Origin: VRUE01 sp036276735 | GTDB taxonomy: Bacteria > Actinomycetota > Thermoleophilia > Solirubrobacterales > 70-9 | Assembly (NCBI GenBank): GCA_036276735.1 | Contig: DASUOH010000008.1 | Location: 27,031-91,030 of the forward strand | Length of the DNA: 64,000 nucleotides | Reading direction: 5' to 3' | Shown: positions 24,260-33,341 of the stretch, in pieces | Numbering within the stretch: position 1 is the stretch's first letter | Layout of the letters: each line of letters starts with the position of its first letter | Translations under genes and position numbers: made by a program | The notes under the pieces: model-generated | Told to the model about the DNA's origin: nothing | Database searches by the model: none | The model's input: the letters and a program-made list of their open reading frames with translations, nothing else

Positions 24260-25795
24260 TTATTCGACCGGCGCGTCGGGGCGCAGGCCAATGGGAATCG
24301 CGTCGATCACGTCGGTCGCGATCACCGACTCGGCGGCGCCGATCCGTGCCGCCGCCTCGCGGCCCGCGCGGGCATGTGCGAGGACCGCGGCGCAAGCAGC
24401 GGCGAACGGCTCGAGCCCGCGGCCGAGCAGCGCGGCGACCAGCCCGGAGAGCACGTCGCCGCTGCCGGCGGTCGCGAGCGCCGGCGCGGAGAGGGTGTTG
24501 ACGGCGACCCGCTTGCCATCGGTGACGATCGTGTCGTCGCCCTTCAGCACGACGATGGCGTCCGCCGCCTCGGCCGCCTCGCGGGCGGCGGCGAGGCGCT
24601 GCGTATCAACCTCCGCCGACGCTCGCCCGAGCAGCCGACCCAGCTCGCCCGCGTGCGGGGTGAGGATCGTCGCGGCGCTCCGCGCGGCAATCGCGTCGAG
24701 GCGGCCGGCGAAGGCATTGAGCCCGTCGGCATCGATGACCAGCGGCGCCTCGATCGCGCCGATGACCTCGTGGGCGAGGGTCACCGAGCCGGGGTCGCGA
24801 CCGAGGCCGGGACCGAAGACACCCGCCGAGGCGCGCTCGAAGACGCGCAGCAGCGGCTTTGCCGCCGCGGGGGCCAGGCAGCCGTCGCCGCCCGGACAGC
24901 CGACCGACATCACCTCGGGCTGCCCCTGCTCGAAGATCGCCTCCAAGTCGGCCGGCACGACCACGGTCGCGTAGCCGGCGCCGGCGCGGATCGCCGCCTG
25001 CGAGGCCATCCGCACAGCGCCGGTGAGGCCGCGCGAGCCGCCGGCGATTGCCACCTGGCCGGAGCTGAACTTGGTCGAGTGCGGGCCACGGGGCGGCGCG
25101 AGGGCGAGGACGGACGGTTCGATCTCGCCAGGGACCGGCTCGCCAGGGGGGCCGTCCGGGATGCCGATCGGAGCCACGAGCAGGGCGCCGGTGTGCCACT
25201 TGCCCGGCGCGACCCGGTGGCCGAGCTTCGCGGCGTGGAAGCTGACGGTGAGGTCGGCGGCGACGGCTATCCCGTCCACCGCGCCGCTCGATGCGTCGAC
25301 GCCGGAGGCGACGTCGCAAGCCACGACGGGCGCCCCACAGCCGTTGATCGCCTCGAGCGCGGCGGCGGCCGGATCGCGGGGCACGCCCGAGAAGCCGGTG
25401 CCGAAGACCGCGTCGACCACCGCGCCGGAGCCGTCCAGGCGTGATCCCAGCTCGTCGCCGAGATGCTCGACGTGGACGCCCGTGCCGTCCAGGCGCTCCA
25501 GGTTCGCCGCGGCGTCGCCGCTCAGCTCCGCCGCCGGCCAGAGCAGCAGCGCCTCGACCTCGTAGCCCGCCTCGGCCAGGTAGCGCGCCGCGACCAAGCC
25601 GTCACCGCCGTTGTTCCCCTTGCCGCAGACGACCCGCACCGGTCCCTGCGGCTCCAGCTCCCCAACCGCCCCGGCGACCGCCCGGCCCGCCGCCTCCATC
25701 AGCTCCAACGACGGCACGCCCTGTTCCTCGATAGCCCAACGGTCGACGACTCGCATCCCGTCGGCGTCGTAGAGCGGTCTGAGCCACGGCTCCAT
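24260..25795 (-). CDS. nnr: Bifunctional NAD(P)HX epimerase / ADP-dependent dehydratase
   Basis: The 511-aa protein has both repair activities for hydrated NAD(P)H. The N-terminal YjeF epimerase domain has VVCGKGNNGGDGLVAARYL (about 56-74) and the Asp block VVDAVFGTGFSG. The C-terminal ribokinase-like dehydratase has VFGPGLGRD, LTPHAGELGRLLG and the catalytic ATAGSGDVLSG. Full-length and intact. First gene of the nnr-CBS-alr-cca unit, divergent from the fic gene. Confidence 0.95.
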   Translation of the reverse strand: MEPWLRPLYDADGMRVVDRWAIEEQGVPSLELMEAAGRAVAGAVGELEPQGPVRVVCGKGNNGGDGLVAARYLAEAGYEVEALLLWPAAELSGDAAANLERLDGTGVHVEHLGDELGSRLDGSGAVVDAVFGTGFSGVPRDPAAAALEAINGCGAPVVACDVASGVDASSGAVDGIAVAADLTVSFHAAKLGHRVAPGKWHTGALLVAPIGIPDGPPGEPVPGEIEPSVLALAPPRGPHSTKFSSGQVAIAGGSRGLTGAVRMASQAAIRAGAGYATVVVPADLEAIFEQGQPEVMSVGCPGGDGCLAPAAAKPLLRVFERASAGVFGPGLGRDPGSVTLAHEVIGAIEAPLVIDADGLNAFAGRLDAIAARSAATILTPHAGELGRLLGRASAEVDTQRLAAAREAAEAADAIVVLKGDDTIVTDGKRVAVNTLSAPALATAGSGDVLSGLVAALLGRGLEPFAAACAAVLAHARAGREAAARIGAAESVIATDVIDAIPIGLRPDAPVE

Positions 25796-25840
25796 AAAGG
25801 CAGCCTAGTCCGAAGGCCCTGCAATCCATGGATGAGGCAA

Positions 25841-25893
25841 TGACACTTTCAAAACGTCATCGACATGTAGTTTTGATACTTTTAAAACATCAT
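25841..25893 (+). promoter_or_regulatory. Two direct repeats over the fic promoter and start codon
   Basis: The 20-base units 25841-25860 and 25874-25893 match at 16 positions (pattern TGAYACTTTYAAAACRTCAT) and are 33 bp apart, about three helical turns. The downstream unit covers a -10-like TACTTT and the ATG of the Fic gene. This AT-rich patch stands out from the surrounding GC-rich DNA. It looks like an autoregulatory operator. Confidence 0.5.
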
Positions 25894-27064
25894 GATCTTC
25901 CAGACCCCCGAATTGAGAGAAGACGAGCAGGAAGTCTTAGCGCTGCTCTCCCAACAGCGCGACGACCTGCGCGACCGCGTCGCGGAGCCGCGCCGGTGGA
26001 ACGGCAACCTGCGGCGGATGTCCTTTGCGCGCGCCGTCCAGGGCTCCAACAGCATCGAGGGCTACAACGCCTCCCTCGACGACGTCATCGCGGCCGTCGA
26101 GGGCGAGCCGACCATGGACGCCGACGAAGAGACCCAGCACGCGCTGGCCGGCTATCGCGATGCGATGACCTACGTGCTGCAGATCGCGGAGGACGAAGCG
26201 CTGGAGATCGAGGAGGGGCTGATCAAGAGCCTGCACTTCATGATGATCAAGCACGACCTCCGCAAGAACCCGGGACAGTGGCGTCCCGGCGACATCTACG
26301 TGCGGCGGGAGGAGAGCGGAGAGATCGTCTATACCGGGCCGCCGAGCGACGAGGTGCCGGGGCTGATGGACGAGCTCCTCCGGGACCTCCGCCGCGATGG
26401 AAGCCCGGTTCTGGTCAAAGCCGCGATGGCTCACCTCAACCTCGTTCTCATCCACCCTTTCAGCGACGGCAACGGACGGATGGGGCGCTGCCTGCAAACC
26501 CTCGTGCTGGCCCGCGACCGCGTCCTGGCGCCGGTCTTCTCGAGCATCGAGGAGTTCCTCGGACGCAACACGGAGGCCTACTACGAGGTCCTGGGCGACG
26601 TGGGGGCGAGCTCCTGGCACCCGGAGCGGGACGCCCGGCCGTGGCTCCGCTTCTGCCTGCGCGCCCACTACATCCAGATCCGCACGATGCTGCGTCGCCG
26701 CAAAGAGATCGAGCAGCTCTGGAACGCCTCGGTCGAGCTGGCGGAGCGCAACGGGCTGCCGGAGCGCTGTGCCGCCGCTCTGATGGACGCCGCCTACGGC
26801 TTCCGCATCCGCAGAGGCGGTTACCAGGCTTCGGTCGAGACGGTGGCCGGCGAGGAGATCAGCGAGCAGACGGCCACGCGGGATCTGAAGGCGATGGTCG
26901 AGCTGGGACTTCTCGAACCGATCGGCGAGCGACGGGCCCGCCATTACGTCGCCGCGGATGAGACCGAGAACCTATGGCGGCGGATCCGAGCGGAGCGACC
27001 GCCGATAGGAAATGACGACCCGTTTGAGATCGTGCACAAGCGACGCCAGCTCAGCTTGACCTGA
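25892..27064 (+). CDS. Fic-domain protein with winged-helix C-terminus
   Basis: The 390-aa protein has the complete Fic active-site loop HPFSDGNGRMGR (about residues 188-199), so it should transfer AMP or another phosphate group to a protein. An N-terminal inhibitory motif, SNSIEG (about 51-56, the (S/T)xxxE(G/N) type), predicts class II autoinhibition. The C-terminus (from about 300) looks like a winged helix. It lies on the plus strand inside a minus-strand housekeeping block and has an AT-rich promoter, suggesting insertion. No antitoxin gene is adjacent. Confidence 0.88.
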   Translation: MIFQTPELREDEQEVLALLSQQRDDLRDRVAEPRRWNGNLRRMSFARAVQGSNSIEGYNASLDDVIAAVEGEPTMDADEETQHALAGYRDAMTYVLQIAEDEALEIEEGLIKSLHFMMIKHDLRKNPGQWRPGDIYVRREESGEIVYTGPPSDEVPGLMDELLRDLRRDGSPVLVKAAMAHLNLVLIHPFSDGNGRMGRCLQTLVLARDRVLAPVFSSIEEFLGRNTEAYYEVLGDVGASSWHPERDARPWLRFCLRAHYIQIRTMLRRRKEIEQLWNASVELAERNGLPERCAAALMDAAYGFRIRRGGYQASVETVAGEEISEQTATRDLKAMVELGLLEPIGERRARHYVAADETENLWRRIRAERPPIGNDDPFEIVHKRRQLSLT

Positions 27065-27071
27065 GCGCGCG

Positions 27072-28661
27072 CTACTCGATGCCGACGATCAGCTTCGCGG
27101 TGACGCGGTTGCCCTCGGCTTCGGAGCCGATCGCGATTGAGCTGATGTTGCGCAGGTACTTCTTCGCTTCGCGGAACTCTGAGTCGTTGCCCGTGAGCGA
27201 CTGAGCAAGGCGCAGGGCCCCGGGACCGTCGACGTAGCCGGTGATCGGCGTCTCGCCGAGCGCTTTCACGGCCTCCTCGTAAGCCGCCTCGTCCCCGAGC
27301 CTGCCGCCTTTCGACGGCTTCAGGGCGAGCGCGGCCGGAACGTTGCCGTAGCCGATCGCGATTCGGTCATCCGAGGTCAGCACGACCAACGGCTTTTCGC
27401 CGAGGTCGGGGGAGTTGACTTCGAAGCCCGTGGCCTGGCCGTTGCCGCCGTCGAGCTTCCTCACTCCAGCCGCGCCGAGCCCCGTCAGCAGATCGCCGAT
27501 GCTCGAGATCGCTTCGGTCGCCTCCTCGGAGCCGTCGGTGGTGAACACCAGCGCGCCTTCCAGCGATTTCTCGCTGCTGCCGGTAGCGAAGAGGGCGCCG
27601 TCCTCGAGCGAGCCGGCAATCGCTTCGAGGTCGATGCCAGCCTGTTTGAGGCCTTTCTTCAGCTGCCCGGGCGGAACCTCGCCCTCGATTCCCTCTTTGT
27701 CGAGTTCGTCGAGCGCTTCGGAGACCTGATCGCCGAAACCGGAGAAGGCAAGCGCCGCGAAGGCCTCGCTGTCGAGCGATTCGAGCAGCTCGGAGGCGTC
27801 GCCGCTGGGCGCTTCCTGGTCGCCGAGGTCGCTGCTGATCAGGACTTCGACCTGGTCGGCGCCGGGGACCACGCTGGCGACGGCGGTCGCTTCTTTCGGC
27901 TCGATGCCAGCGCTTTCGAAGGCTTTGAGCGCGGTCGGGTCGATCTGGTCGCCCGACTGCTCGATCATCAGGCCGACGTCGACGTAGATGTCGGCGAGGC
28001 TGCCGTCCGTCGCCCCCTCGATCGCGTCGCCGTACGCCGCTTCGTCGGCGAGCGAGTCGCCATTGGTCGCGTCGACCGCCGCTTTGAAGGCTTTCTCCTC
28101 CTCGGCGACGATCACCAGATCGTCGACGATCCCGTAGACGCTCTCGTCGGCCGCGTCGATCTTGTATTCGACCCCTTCGTAGGAGGCGTCGTCGATCGGG
28201 TCTTTGTCCGCGTCGGCCTGTTTCTCGATGAAGGACTGGGCGGCGTCGGGGTCGGTCGTCTCGATCGCTACCCCGAATTGCTGGAAGTCCTCGCCGTCGA
28301 ACTCGTTGAGGAAGATGCCGGCCCGTTCGCCGAGCCACGGCTCCACGTCGGTCTCGTAGTCGAAGGGTTCCCCTTCCTCCTCAGCCTCCTCTTCGAGCTT
28401 GGAGATGATCTCCGCATCGACGTCGTCAATGCCGGCGATTTTCTGGGCGACTGCCTCGACGTCGCGTTGCAGCTCGCCTTTGGGACGGATGATCCCTTCG
28501 ATGAAGATCGGCGAGGTGGGCGGGGCGATGCTCGCCAGCGACGACGCATCGCCACTTCCACCCCCGTCGCCGCTGTCGCCGCAGCCACCGATGGCGAGGA
28601 CGAGGACGAGGAGGAGGGAGATTGGGACGCGGCGCTTCAAGCTGCGCGGCATCCTACCCAC
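27072..28661 (-). CDS. Secreted lipoprotein of the DUF3352 type
   Basis: The 529-aa protein has a lipoprotein signal (Arg-rich start, LLLVLVLAIGGCGD, lipid Cys at about 27), then a Ser/Gly linker and a long acidic, alpha/beta region with repeated ADEAAYGDAIEG-like blocks. Overall it resembles DUF3352 lipoproteins of Actinobacteria. It follows glmS by only 3 bp and so probably shares its transcript. Function is unknown; a cell-envelope location is likely. ATG at the fourth codon is an alternative start. Confidence 0.75.
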   Translation of the reverse strand: MGRMPRSLKRRVPISLLLVLVLAIGGCGDSGDGGGSGDASSLASIAPPTSPIFIEGIIRPKGELQRDVEAVAQKIAGIDDVDAEIISKLEEEAEEEGEPFDYETDVEPWLGERAGIFLNEFDGEDFQQFGVAIETTDPDAAQSFIEKQADADKDPIDDASYEGVEYKIDAADESVYGIVDDLVIVAEEEKAFKAAVDATNGDSLADEAAYGDAIEGATDGSLADIYVDVGLMIEQSGDQIDPTALKAFESAGIEPKEATAVASVVPGADQVEVLISSDLGDQEAPSGDASELLESLDSEAFAALAFSGFGDQVSEALDELDKEGIEGEVPPGQLKKGLKQAGIDLEAIAGSLEDGALFATGSSEKSLEGALVFTTDGSEEATEAISSIGDLLTGLGAAGVRKLDGGNGQATGFEVNSPDLGEKPLVVLTSDDRIAIGYGNVPAALALKPSKGGRLGDEAAYEEAVKALGETPITGYVDGPGALRLAQSLTGNDSEFREAKKYLRNISSIAIGSEAEGNRVTAKLIVGIE

Positions 28662-28664
28662 ATC

Positions 28665-30530
28665 TCACTCGACGGTAACCGTCTTCGCCAGATTGCGCGG
28701 CTGGTCGACGTTGAGGCCGCGGCCGCGGGAGATCTCGTAGGCCAGAAGTTGCAACGGCAGGATCGCCAGGATCGGCTGCAGGATCCAGTCGCTGCGCGCC
28801 ACGGAGACCGTCTGGTCGGCCACCTCGCCGGCTCGTTCGCAGTCCTCGGTGACGACGGCGATCGTGTGCGCTCCCCTCGCGCGCACCTCTTCCATGTTGG
28901 AGAGGATCTTGTCGAGCACCGGGCTCTCGGTGGCGACGCAGACGACCGGCGTCGACTCGTCGAGCAGCGCGATCGGGCCGTGCTTCATCTCGCCGGCCGC
29001 ATAGGCGTCGGTGGGGATGTAGGAGATCTCCTTCAGCTTCAGCGCCCCCTCGAGGCAGACGGGCAGGCCGATGTGGCGCCCGAGGTAGAGGAAGAACTCG
29101 CGCCCGCCGTAGGCGGCGGCCGCCTCGCGCATCTCCTCTTCGCAGCCCGCCAGCGTCGCCTCGATCTTCGACGGCAGCGCCTTCATCTCGGCGACCAGCT
29201 CGGCGAGCCGCTCGGTCGGCAGCGTGCCGCGCAGCTCGGCCAGGCGAAGTCCGAGCAGGTACATCACCGCCACCTGGGCGACGAAGGTCTTGGTCGCGGC
29301 GACGCTGATCTCCATGCCGCTGCGCGTGTAGAGGACCGCGTCGGCGTCGCGGGTCGCCTGGCTGCCCATGATGTTGGTCACCGCGAGGACCTTGGCGCCG
29401 CGCTCCCGGGCGAGCCGCATCGCCGCCAGGGTGTCGGCGGTCTCACCGGACTGGGTGATCCCGATCACCAGGTCGTCGGGGCCGACCACCGGGTTGCGGT
29501 AGCGGTACTCGGAGGCGACGTCCATCTCGACTGGCACGCGCGCCCATTCCTCGATCGCGTAGCGGCCGACCAGCCCCGCGTGGTAGGAGGTGCCGCAGGC
29601 GACGATCACGATGCGGCGCAGGCCGCGCAGGAAGTCGTCCTCGAGCTCGAGCTCGGAGAGGTCGACCCCCTCGTCGCCGGGCAGCCGGTCGGCGAGGGTC
29701 TCGGCCACCGCGTCGGGCTGTTCGTAGATCTCCTTCAGCATGAAGGTCTCATAGCCCCCCTTCTCGGCGGCGGCCGCGTCCCAGGACACCTCCTCGGCCT
29801 GGCGCTCGACAGGGTTGCCGTCCGAATCGAGGATCCGAACACCGGAGGCGTCGATCGTCACCACCTCGCCGTTTTCGACGTTGACGGCGCGGCGCGTCTC
29901 GGCGAGGAAGGCCGGGATCGCCGAGGCGAGGAACGTCTCGCCGTCGCCGATGCCGACAACGAGCGGGCACTCCTTGCGGGCGCCGACCAGCAAGCCGGGC
30001 TGGTCGGCGTGCATGGCGACGAACGCGTAGTGGCCCCGCAGCTCGCCGAATGCGGCGCGCACTGCGGCGGTGAGGTCGCCGTCGTAGTGGTGCGCGATCA
30101 GGTGTGCGACGACCTCGGCGTCGGTTTCGGAGGTGAATCCCTCTCCTTCGGCTTCGAGGCGACGGCGCAGCTTGGCGTGGTTCTCGACGATCCCGTTGAG
30201 GACGATGTGGACGCGGTCGGAGCTGTCGCTGTGGGGGTGCGCGTTCTCCTCGGTGACCCGTCCGTGGGTCGCCCAGCGGGTGTGGGCGACGCCGGTCGTC
30301 GCGGGCGGCGCCGCGACCGCGACGCCGCCGTTCTCGCTCTCGCTGTCGCGCTCCTCGACCGCGGCACGCAGCTTGGCGAGGTTGCCGACCGCGCGCACGC
30401 TCTCGACCCGGCCGTCCTCGATCGTCGAGACCCCGGCCGAGTCGTAGCCGCGGTATTCGAGCTTCTCGAGCCCGGCGACCAGGAGGTCGCGGCAGGGGCG
30501 CTCCCCGACGTATCCGACTATTCCGCACAT
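28665..30530 (-). CDS. glmS: Glutamine--fructose-6-phosphate aminotransferase
   Basis: The 621-aa enzyme makes glucosamine-6-phosphate for peptidoglycan. The N-terminal glutaminase nucleophile Cys2 is in MCGIVGYVG. Two SIS domains follow (CGTSYHAGLVGRYAIEEWAR at about 305 and KTFVAQVAVMYL), and the C-terminus is the conserved RNLAKTVTVE. Full length. No glmS ribozyme is visible in the short leader, as expected outside Firmicutes. It lies 29 bp behind glmM. Confidence 0.97.
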   Translation of the reverse strand: MCGIVGYVGERPCRDLLVAGLEKLEYRGYDSAGVSTIEDGRVESVRAVGNLAKLRAAVEERDSESENGGVAVAAPPATTGVAHTRWATHGRVTEENAHPHSDSSDRVHIVLNGIVENHAKLRRRLEAEGEGFTSETDAEVVAHLIAHHYDGDLTAAVRAAFGELRGHYAFVAMHADQPGLLVGARKECPLVVGIGDGETFLASAIPAFLAETRRAVNVENGEVVTIDASGVRILDSDGNPVERQAEEVSWDAAAAEKGGYETFMLKEIYEQPDAVAETLADRLPGDEGVDLSELELEDDFLRGLRRIVIVACGTSYHAGLVGRYAIEEWARVPVEMDVASEYRYRNPVVGPDDLVIGITQSGETADTLAAMRLARERGAKVLAVTNIMGSQATRDADAVLYTRSGMEISVAATKTFVAQVAVMYLLGLRLAELRGTLPTERLAELVAEMKALPSKIEATLAGCEEEMREAAAAYGGREFFLYLGRHIGLPVCLEGALKLKEISYIPTDAYAAGEMKHGPIALLDESTPVVCVATESPVLDKILSNMEEVRARGAHTIAVVTEDCERAGEVADQTVSVARSDWILQPILAILPLQLLAYEISRGRGLNVDQPRNLAKTVTVE

Positions 30531-30559
30531 AGGAGGCGATTAAGGGTAGACGGCGGCCC

Positions 30560-31927
30560 TCACGCGAGCTCGCGCTTGACCACGTCGGCGAGCCGCTCGC
30601 AGACCGTCTCGGCCTCCTCGGGGGTCGGCGCCTCGGCCATCACGCGCACCAGTGGCTCGGTGCCGGAAGGACGCAACAGAACCCGGCCACGGCCCTGGAG
30701 CTCGGCCGCCTCGCGGTCGACCGCCTCCCAGACCGCGGTCGCGCCGTCGATCGCCTTGCGGTCGGCGACTTCGACGTTGACCAGCGTCTGCGGCAGCTTC
30801 TGCATCGGTGCCGCCTCGGCGAGGTCACGGCCGCCCAGGACCTCCATCGTCATCAGCGCCGCGGCGATGCCGTCGCCGGTGGCCACGAAGTCGGTGTCGA
30901 TGATGTGGCCGGACTGCTCGCCGCCGAGGGACCAGTCACGCTTGCGGAGCTCGTCGAGCACGTAGCGATCGCCGACCTTGGTCACGGCGACCTCGATTCC
31001 GGCCTCCTCCATCGCGCGGTGGAAGCCGTAGTTGCTCATCACGGTCACCGCGACGCCGCCGTGAAGGGCGCCTCGCGCCGCCCTGTCGCGGGCGACCAGC
31101 GCGATCAGCTCGTCGCCGTCGCGGGAGCGGCCGGTCGAGTCGACAGCGAGGACGCGGTCGCCGTCACCATCGAAGGCGAAGCCGACCTGGGCGCCACCGG
31201 CACGGATGTGCGCCGCGAGGTTGTCGAGGTGGGTCGAGCCGCAGCCGTCGTTGATGTTACGGCCGTCCGGCTCGGCGGCGATCGCCTCGACCTCCGCCCC
31301 GAGCCGCTCGAAGATCGCCGGCGCGGCGCGATGGGTGGCGCCGTTGGCGCAGTCGAGGGCGACGCGGACGCCGGAGAGATCGAGGCGAAACGTCGACTCG
31401 AGCGCCCGCAGATAGTCCTCTAGGCCGCCGTTCAGCTCGCGGACGCGGCCCGCCTCCGCAGTCTCCACAGAGTCGGAGCCGACCAGCGCCTCCATCCGCG
31501 CCTCCGTCTCGTCGTCGAGCTTGGTGCCGGCGCCGCTGAAGAACTTGATCCCGTTATCGCGATAGGGGTTGTGGGAGGCCGAGACCACCGCGGCGAGGTC
31601 GAGCCCGAGCCGCTTGACGAGGATCGCCGCGGCCGGCGTCGGCAGGACACCGCCGAGCAGCGCGTCGCCGCCCGCGGCGGCGATCCCGGCGGCGAGCGCT
31701 GATTCGAGCATCGGGCCGGACTCGCGCGTGTCGCGGACGATCAGAACCTGCGGCGCCTGGCGAGTTTTCCCCGTATAGCGGGGAAAACTCGCCAGCGACT
31801 CGGTCGCCGGCCCGGTCAGCGACTCGACCGCGGCCCGCCCCAAGGCGGTCGCCAGCTCGGCGGTCAGGAAGGTGCCAGCCTCCCCCCGGACGCCGTCGGT
31901 TCCGAAGAGCCTGCGCTCCAGCTGCAT
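30560..31927 (-). CDS. glmM: Phosphoglucosamine mutase with in-frame palindromic insertion
   Basis: The 455-aa enzyme converts glucosamine-6-phosphate to glucosamine-1-phosphate. The phosphoserine loop VVSASHNPYRDNG (about 115), the metal loop FDGDGDRVL (about 254) and the C-terminal RPSGTEPLVRVM are intact. Between the first helix and the strand VLIVRDTRESG there is an extra LASFPRYTGKTRQ, encoded exactly by the 39-bp palindrome at 31757-31795. Directly upstream of glmS and downstream of rpsI, the usual actinobacterial order. Confidence 0.95.
   Translation of the reverse strand: MQLERRLFGTDGVRGEAGTFLTAELATALGRAAVESLTGPATESLASFPRYTGKTRQAPQVLIVRDTRESGPMLESALAAGIAAAGGDALLGGVLPTPAAAILVKRLGLDLAAVVSASHNPYRDNGIKFFSGAGTKLDDETEARMEALVGSDSVETAEAGRVRELNGGLEDYLRALESTFRLDLSGVRVALDCANGATHRAAPAIFERLGAEVEAIAAEPDGRNINDGCGSTHLDNLAAHIRAGGAQVGFAFDGDGDRVLAVDSTGRSRDGDELIALVARDRAARGALHGGVAVTVMSNYGFHRAMEEAGIEVAVTKVGDRYVLDELRKRDWSLGGEQSGHIIDTDFVATGDGIAAALMTMEVLGGRDLAEAAPMQKLPQTLVNVEVADRKAIDGATAVWEAVDREAAELQGRGRVLLRPSGTEPLVRVMAEAPTPEEAETVCERLADVVKRELA
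31757..31795. repeat. Perfect 39-bp palindrome inside glmM
   Basis: Two perfect 17-bp arms (31757-31773 and 31779-31795) flank the 5-nt centre TATAG. The whole unit equals 13 codons and reads LASFPRYTGKTRQ in the glmM frame without a stop. The arm sequence is not found elsewhere in the window and differs from the 78/90-bp element family. Confidence 0.8.
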
Positions 31928-31935
31928 GTGCGCGC

Positions 31936-32796
31936 CTAGCGCTTACTGAACTGCGGCCGCTTGCGGGCCTTCTTGAGCCCCGCCTTGCGGCGCTCCTTGA
32001 CGCGAGCGTCACGGGTGAGGAAGCCGCGGCGCTTCAGATCGCCGCGCAGGTCGGGGTCGACCTCGATGAGCGCCCGCGCGATGCCGTGCCGCACCGCACC
32101 CGCCTGGCCGCTAACGCCGCCGCCGTGGACGCGGACGCGGACGTCGACGTTGCCCTCGTAGCCGGTGGTCGCCAGCGGCTGCTTGGCGATCGTCTGGTGC
32201 AGGGGACGGGGGAAGAACTCTTCGAGCGGCCGGCCGTTGATCTCGACCTTGCCGCCGCCGGGAAGCAGGGTGACACGGGCGATCGAGCGCTTACGCTTGC
32301 CGGTCGCGAGGAAGCGTTTGTCGCCCTCGATCTTGGCCGGAGCGCGGCTCGCCGGCGCGGCCTCCTCCTCGGAGGTGGCAACCAAGGCCGCCTCGCGCTG
32401 CCGCCGCTCCTCCTCCTCGGCTTCCTTTCGCGCCTGCTCCTCAGCGCTGAGTGGCCGCTCCTCGGGCTCGACCGCGATCGGCTCCAGGTCGGCCCCCGGA
32501 ATCACATCCTTCTTCTTCTCCTCGGCCTTCGGCTGCTCGGCAGGCTCCTCCTGCTCAGCAACCGGCGCCTCAGCAGGCTCCTCCTCAACCCCCTCGTCCT
32601 GCGCCGCTTGCTCCTGCGGCGCTTCGTCCTGAGGCTCTTCCTCAGACGCATCTCCCGCGGGTGGCGTGGGGGTGGGGTCCTCGCCCGCAGCTTGCGAGGA
32701 CGAGGACTCCTCCCCCGCGACAGGACCCGCGGGCTGCCCGGTCTCGTCCTGAGCCGCAGTCTCCTCGACGTTCTCTTTTTTCTCGTCCTCAACCAT
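31936..32796 (-). CDS. rpsI: Ribosomal protein uS9 with long acidic N-terminal extension
   Basis: The last 130 or so residues are a normal S9: FLATGKRKRSIARVTLLPGG, then GGGVSGQAGAVRHGIARAL and the C-terminal KKARKRPQFSKR that reaches the ribosomal P site. About 155 extra residues precede it, rich in Glu, Ala, Gln and Pro, probably disordered. Part of this extension (about residues 21-47) is encoded by the palindromic element at 32655-32732. The start ATG overlaps the rplM stop as TGATG, so the extension is translated from the operon and is not an annotation artefact. Confidence 0.95.
   Translation of the reverse strand: MVEDEKKENVEETAAQDETGQPAGPVAGEESSSSQAAGEDPTPTPPAGDASEEEPQDEAPQEQAAQDEGVEEEPAEAPVAEQEEPAEQPKAEEKKKDVIPGADLEPIAVEPEERPLSAEEQARKEAEEEERRQREAALVATSEEEAAPASRAPAKIEGDKRFLATGKRKRSIARVTLLPGGGKVEINGRPLEEFFPRPLHQTIAKQPLATTGYEGNVDVRVRVHGGGVSGQAGAVRHGIARALIEVDPDLRGDLKRRGFLTRDARVKERRKAGLKKARKRPQFSKR
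32655..32732. repeat. Palindromic element copy B (78 bp), in frame in rpsI
   Basis: Same ends (CCGCGGGT ... ACCCGCGG) and subterminal CCTGTCGCGGGGG / CCCCCACGCCACCCGCGG blocks as copy A at 14794-14871, and the same length. The interior forms a 16-bp inverted repeat with two mismatches around GCAAGCTGC. It is read in a different phase from copy A (first base at codon position 2) and still has no stop. Confidence 0.8.
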
Positions 32797-33227
32797 CAGC
32801 TGTTCTCCATCTGTTTCGGCTTCTGCGCGGCGTGCGGATGGTCGGGGCCCGCGTAGACCTTCAGCTTCGTCAGCTGTTTGCGGGCGAGCCGGTTGCGGGG
32901 GAGCATCCCCTTCACCGCCTTGCGGATGACCTCCTCTGGGCGACGGTCGAGCATCTCCGCCAGCGTCCGCGACTTGATTCCGCCGGGATAGCCGCTGTGG
33001 CGCCAGTAGCGCTTCTGCTCGAGCTTGTTCCCGGTGACGCGAATCTTCTCGGCGTTGACGACGACGACGAAGTCGCCGGTGTCGACGTGCGGCGTGTACT
33101 CCGGCTTGCGCTTGCCCCGCAATGCGTCGGCGATCCGCGTCGCCAGCCGGCCCAGGGTCTGGCCCTCGGCATCGACGACGTACCAGTCTCGCTGGCGATC
33201 GGCAGGGGTTGCTACGTAGGTCTTCAT
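32796..33227 (-). CDS. rplM: Ribosomal protein uL13
   Basis: The 143-aa protein starts at ATG 33227 (MKTYVATPADRQRDWYVVDA), the typical L13 beginning, and includes LGRLATRIADALRGK, RHSGYPGGIKSRT and LPRNRLARKQLTKLKVYAG. Open sequence further upstream lies in the promoter region and is not coding. First gene of the rplM-rpsI-glmM-glmS unit. Confidence 0.97.
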   Translation of the reverse strand: MKTYVATPADRQRDWYVVDAEGQTLGRLATRIADALRGKRKPEYTPHVDTGDFVVVVNAEKIRVTGNKLEQKRYWRHSGYPGGIKSRTLAEMLDRRPEEVIRKAVKGMLPRNRLARKQLTKLKVYAGPDHPHAAQKPKQMENS

Positions 33228-33341
33228 CAGAGAAAAACCGCAGGGGGTCGCCCCAGCGGCCCCGGCATGATAGCCGCCGCGGCTCGAGCGAGGCAGAACC
33301 CCCCTCCCGCCGCCGCGACCCCTCCGGTCGCCGCGACGCTG

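Noticed and set aside
28662..30531. glmS ribozyme before glmS
   Set aside because: The 29-bp gap between glmM and glmS is too short and lacks the conserved core.
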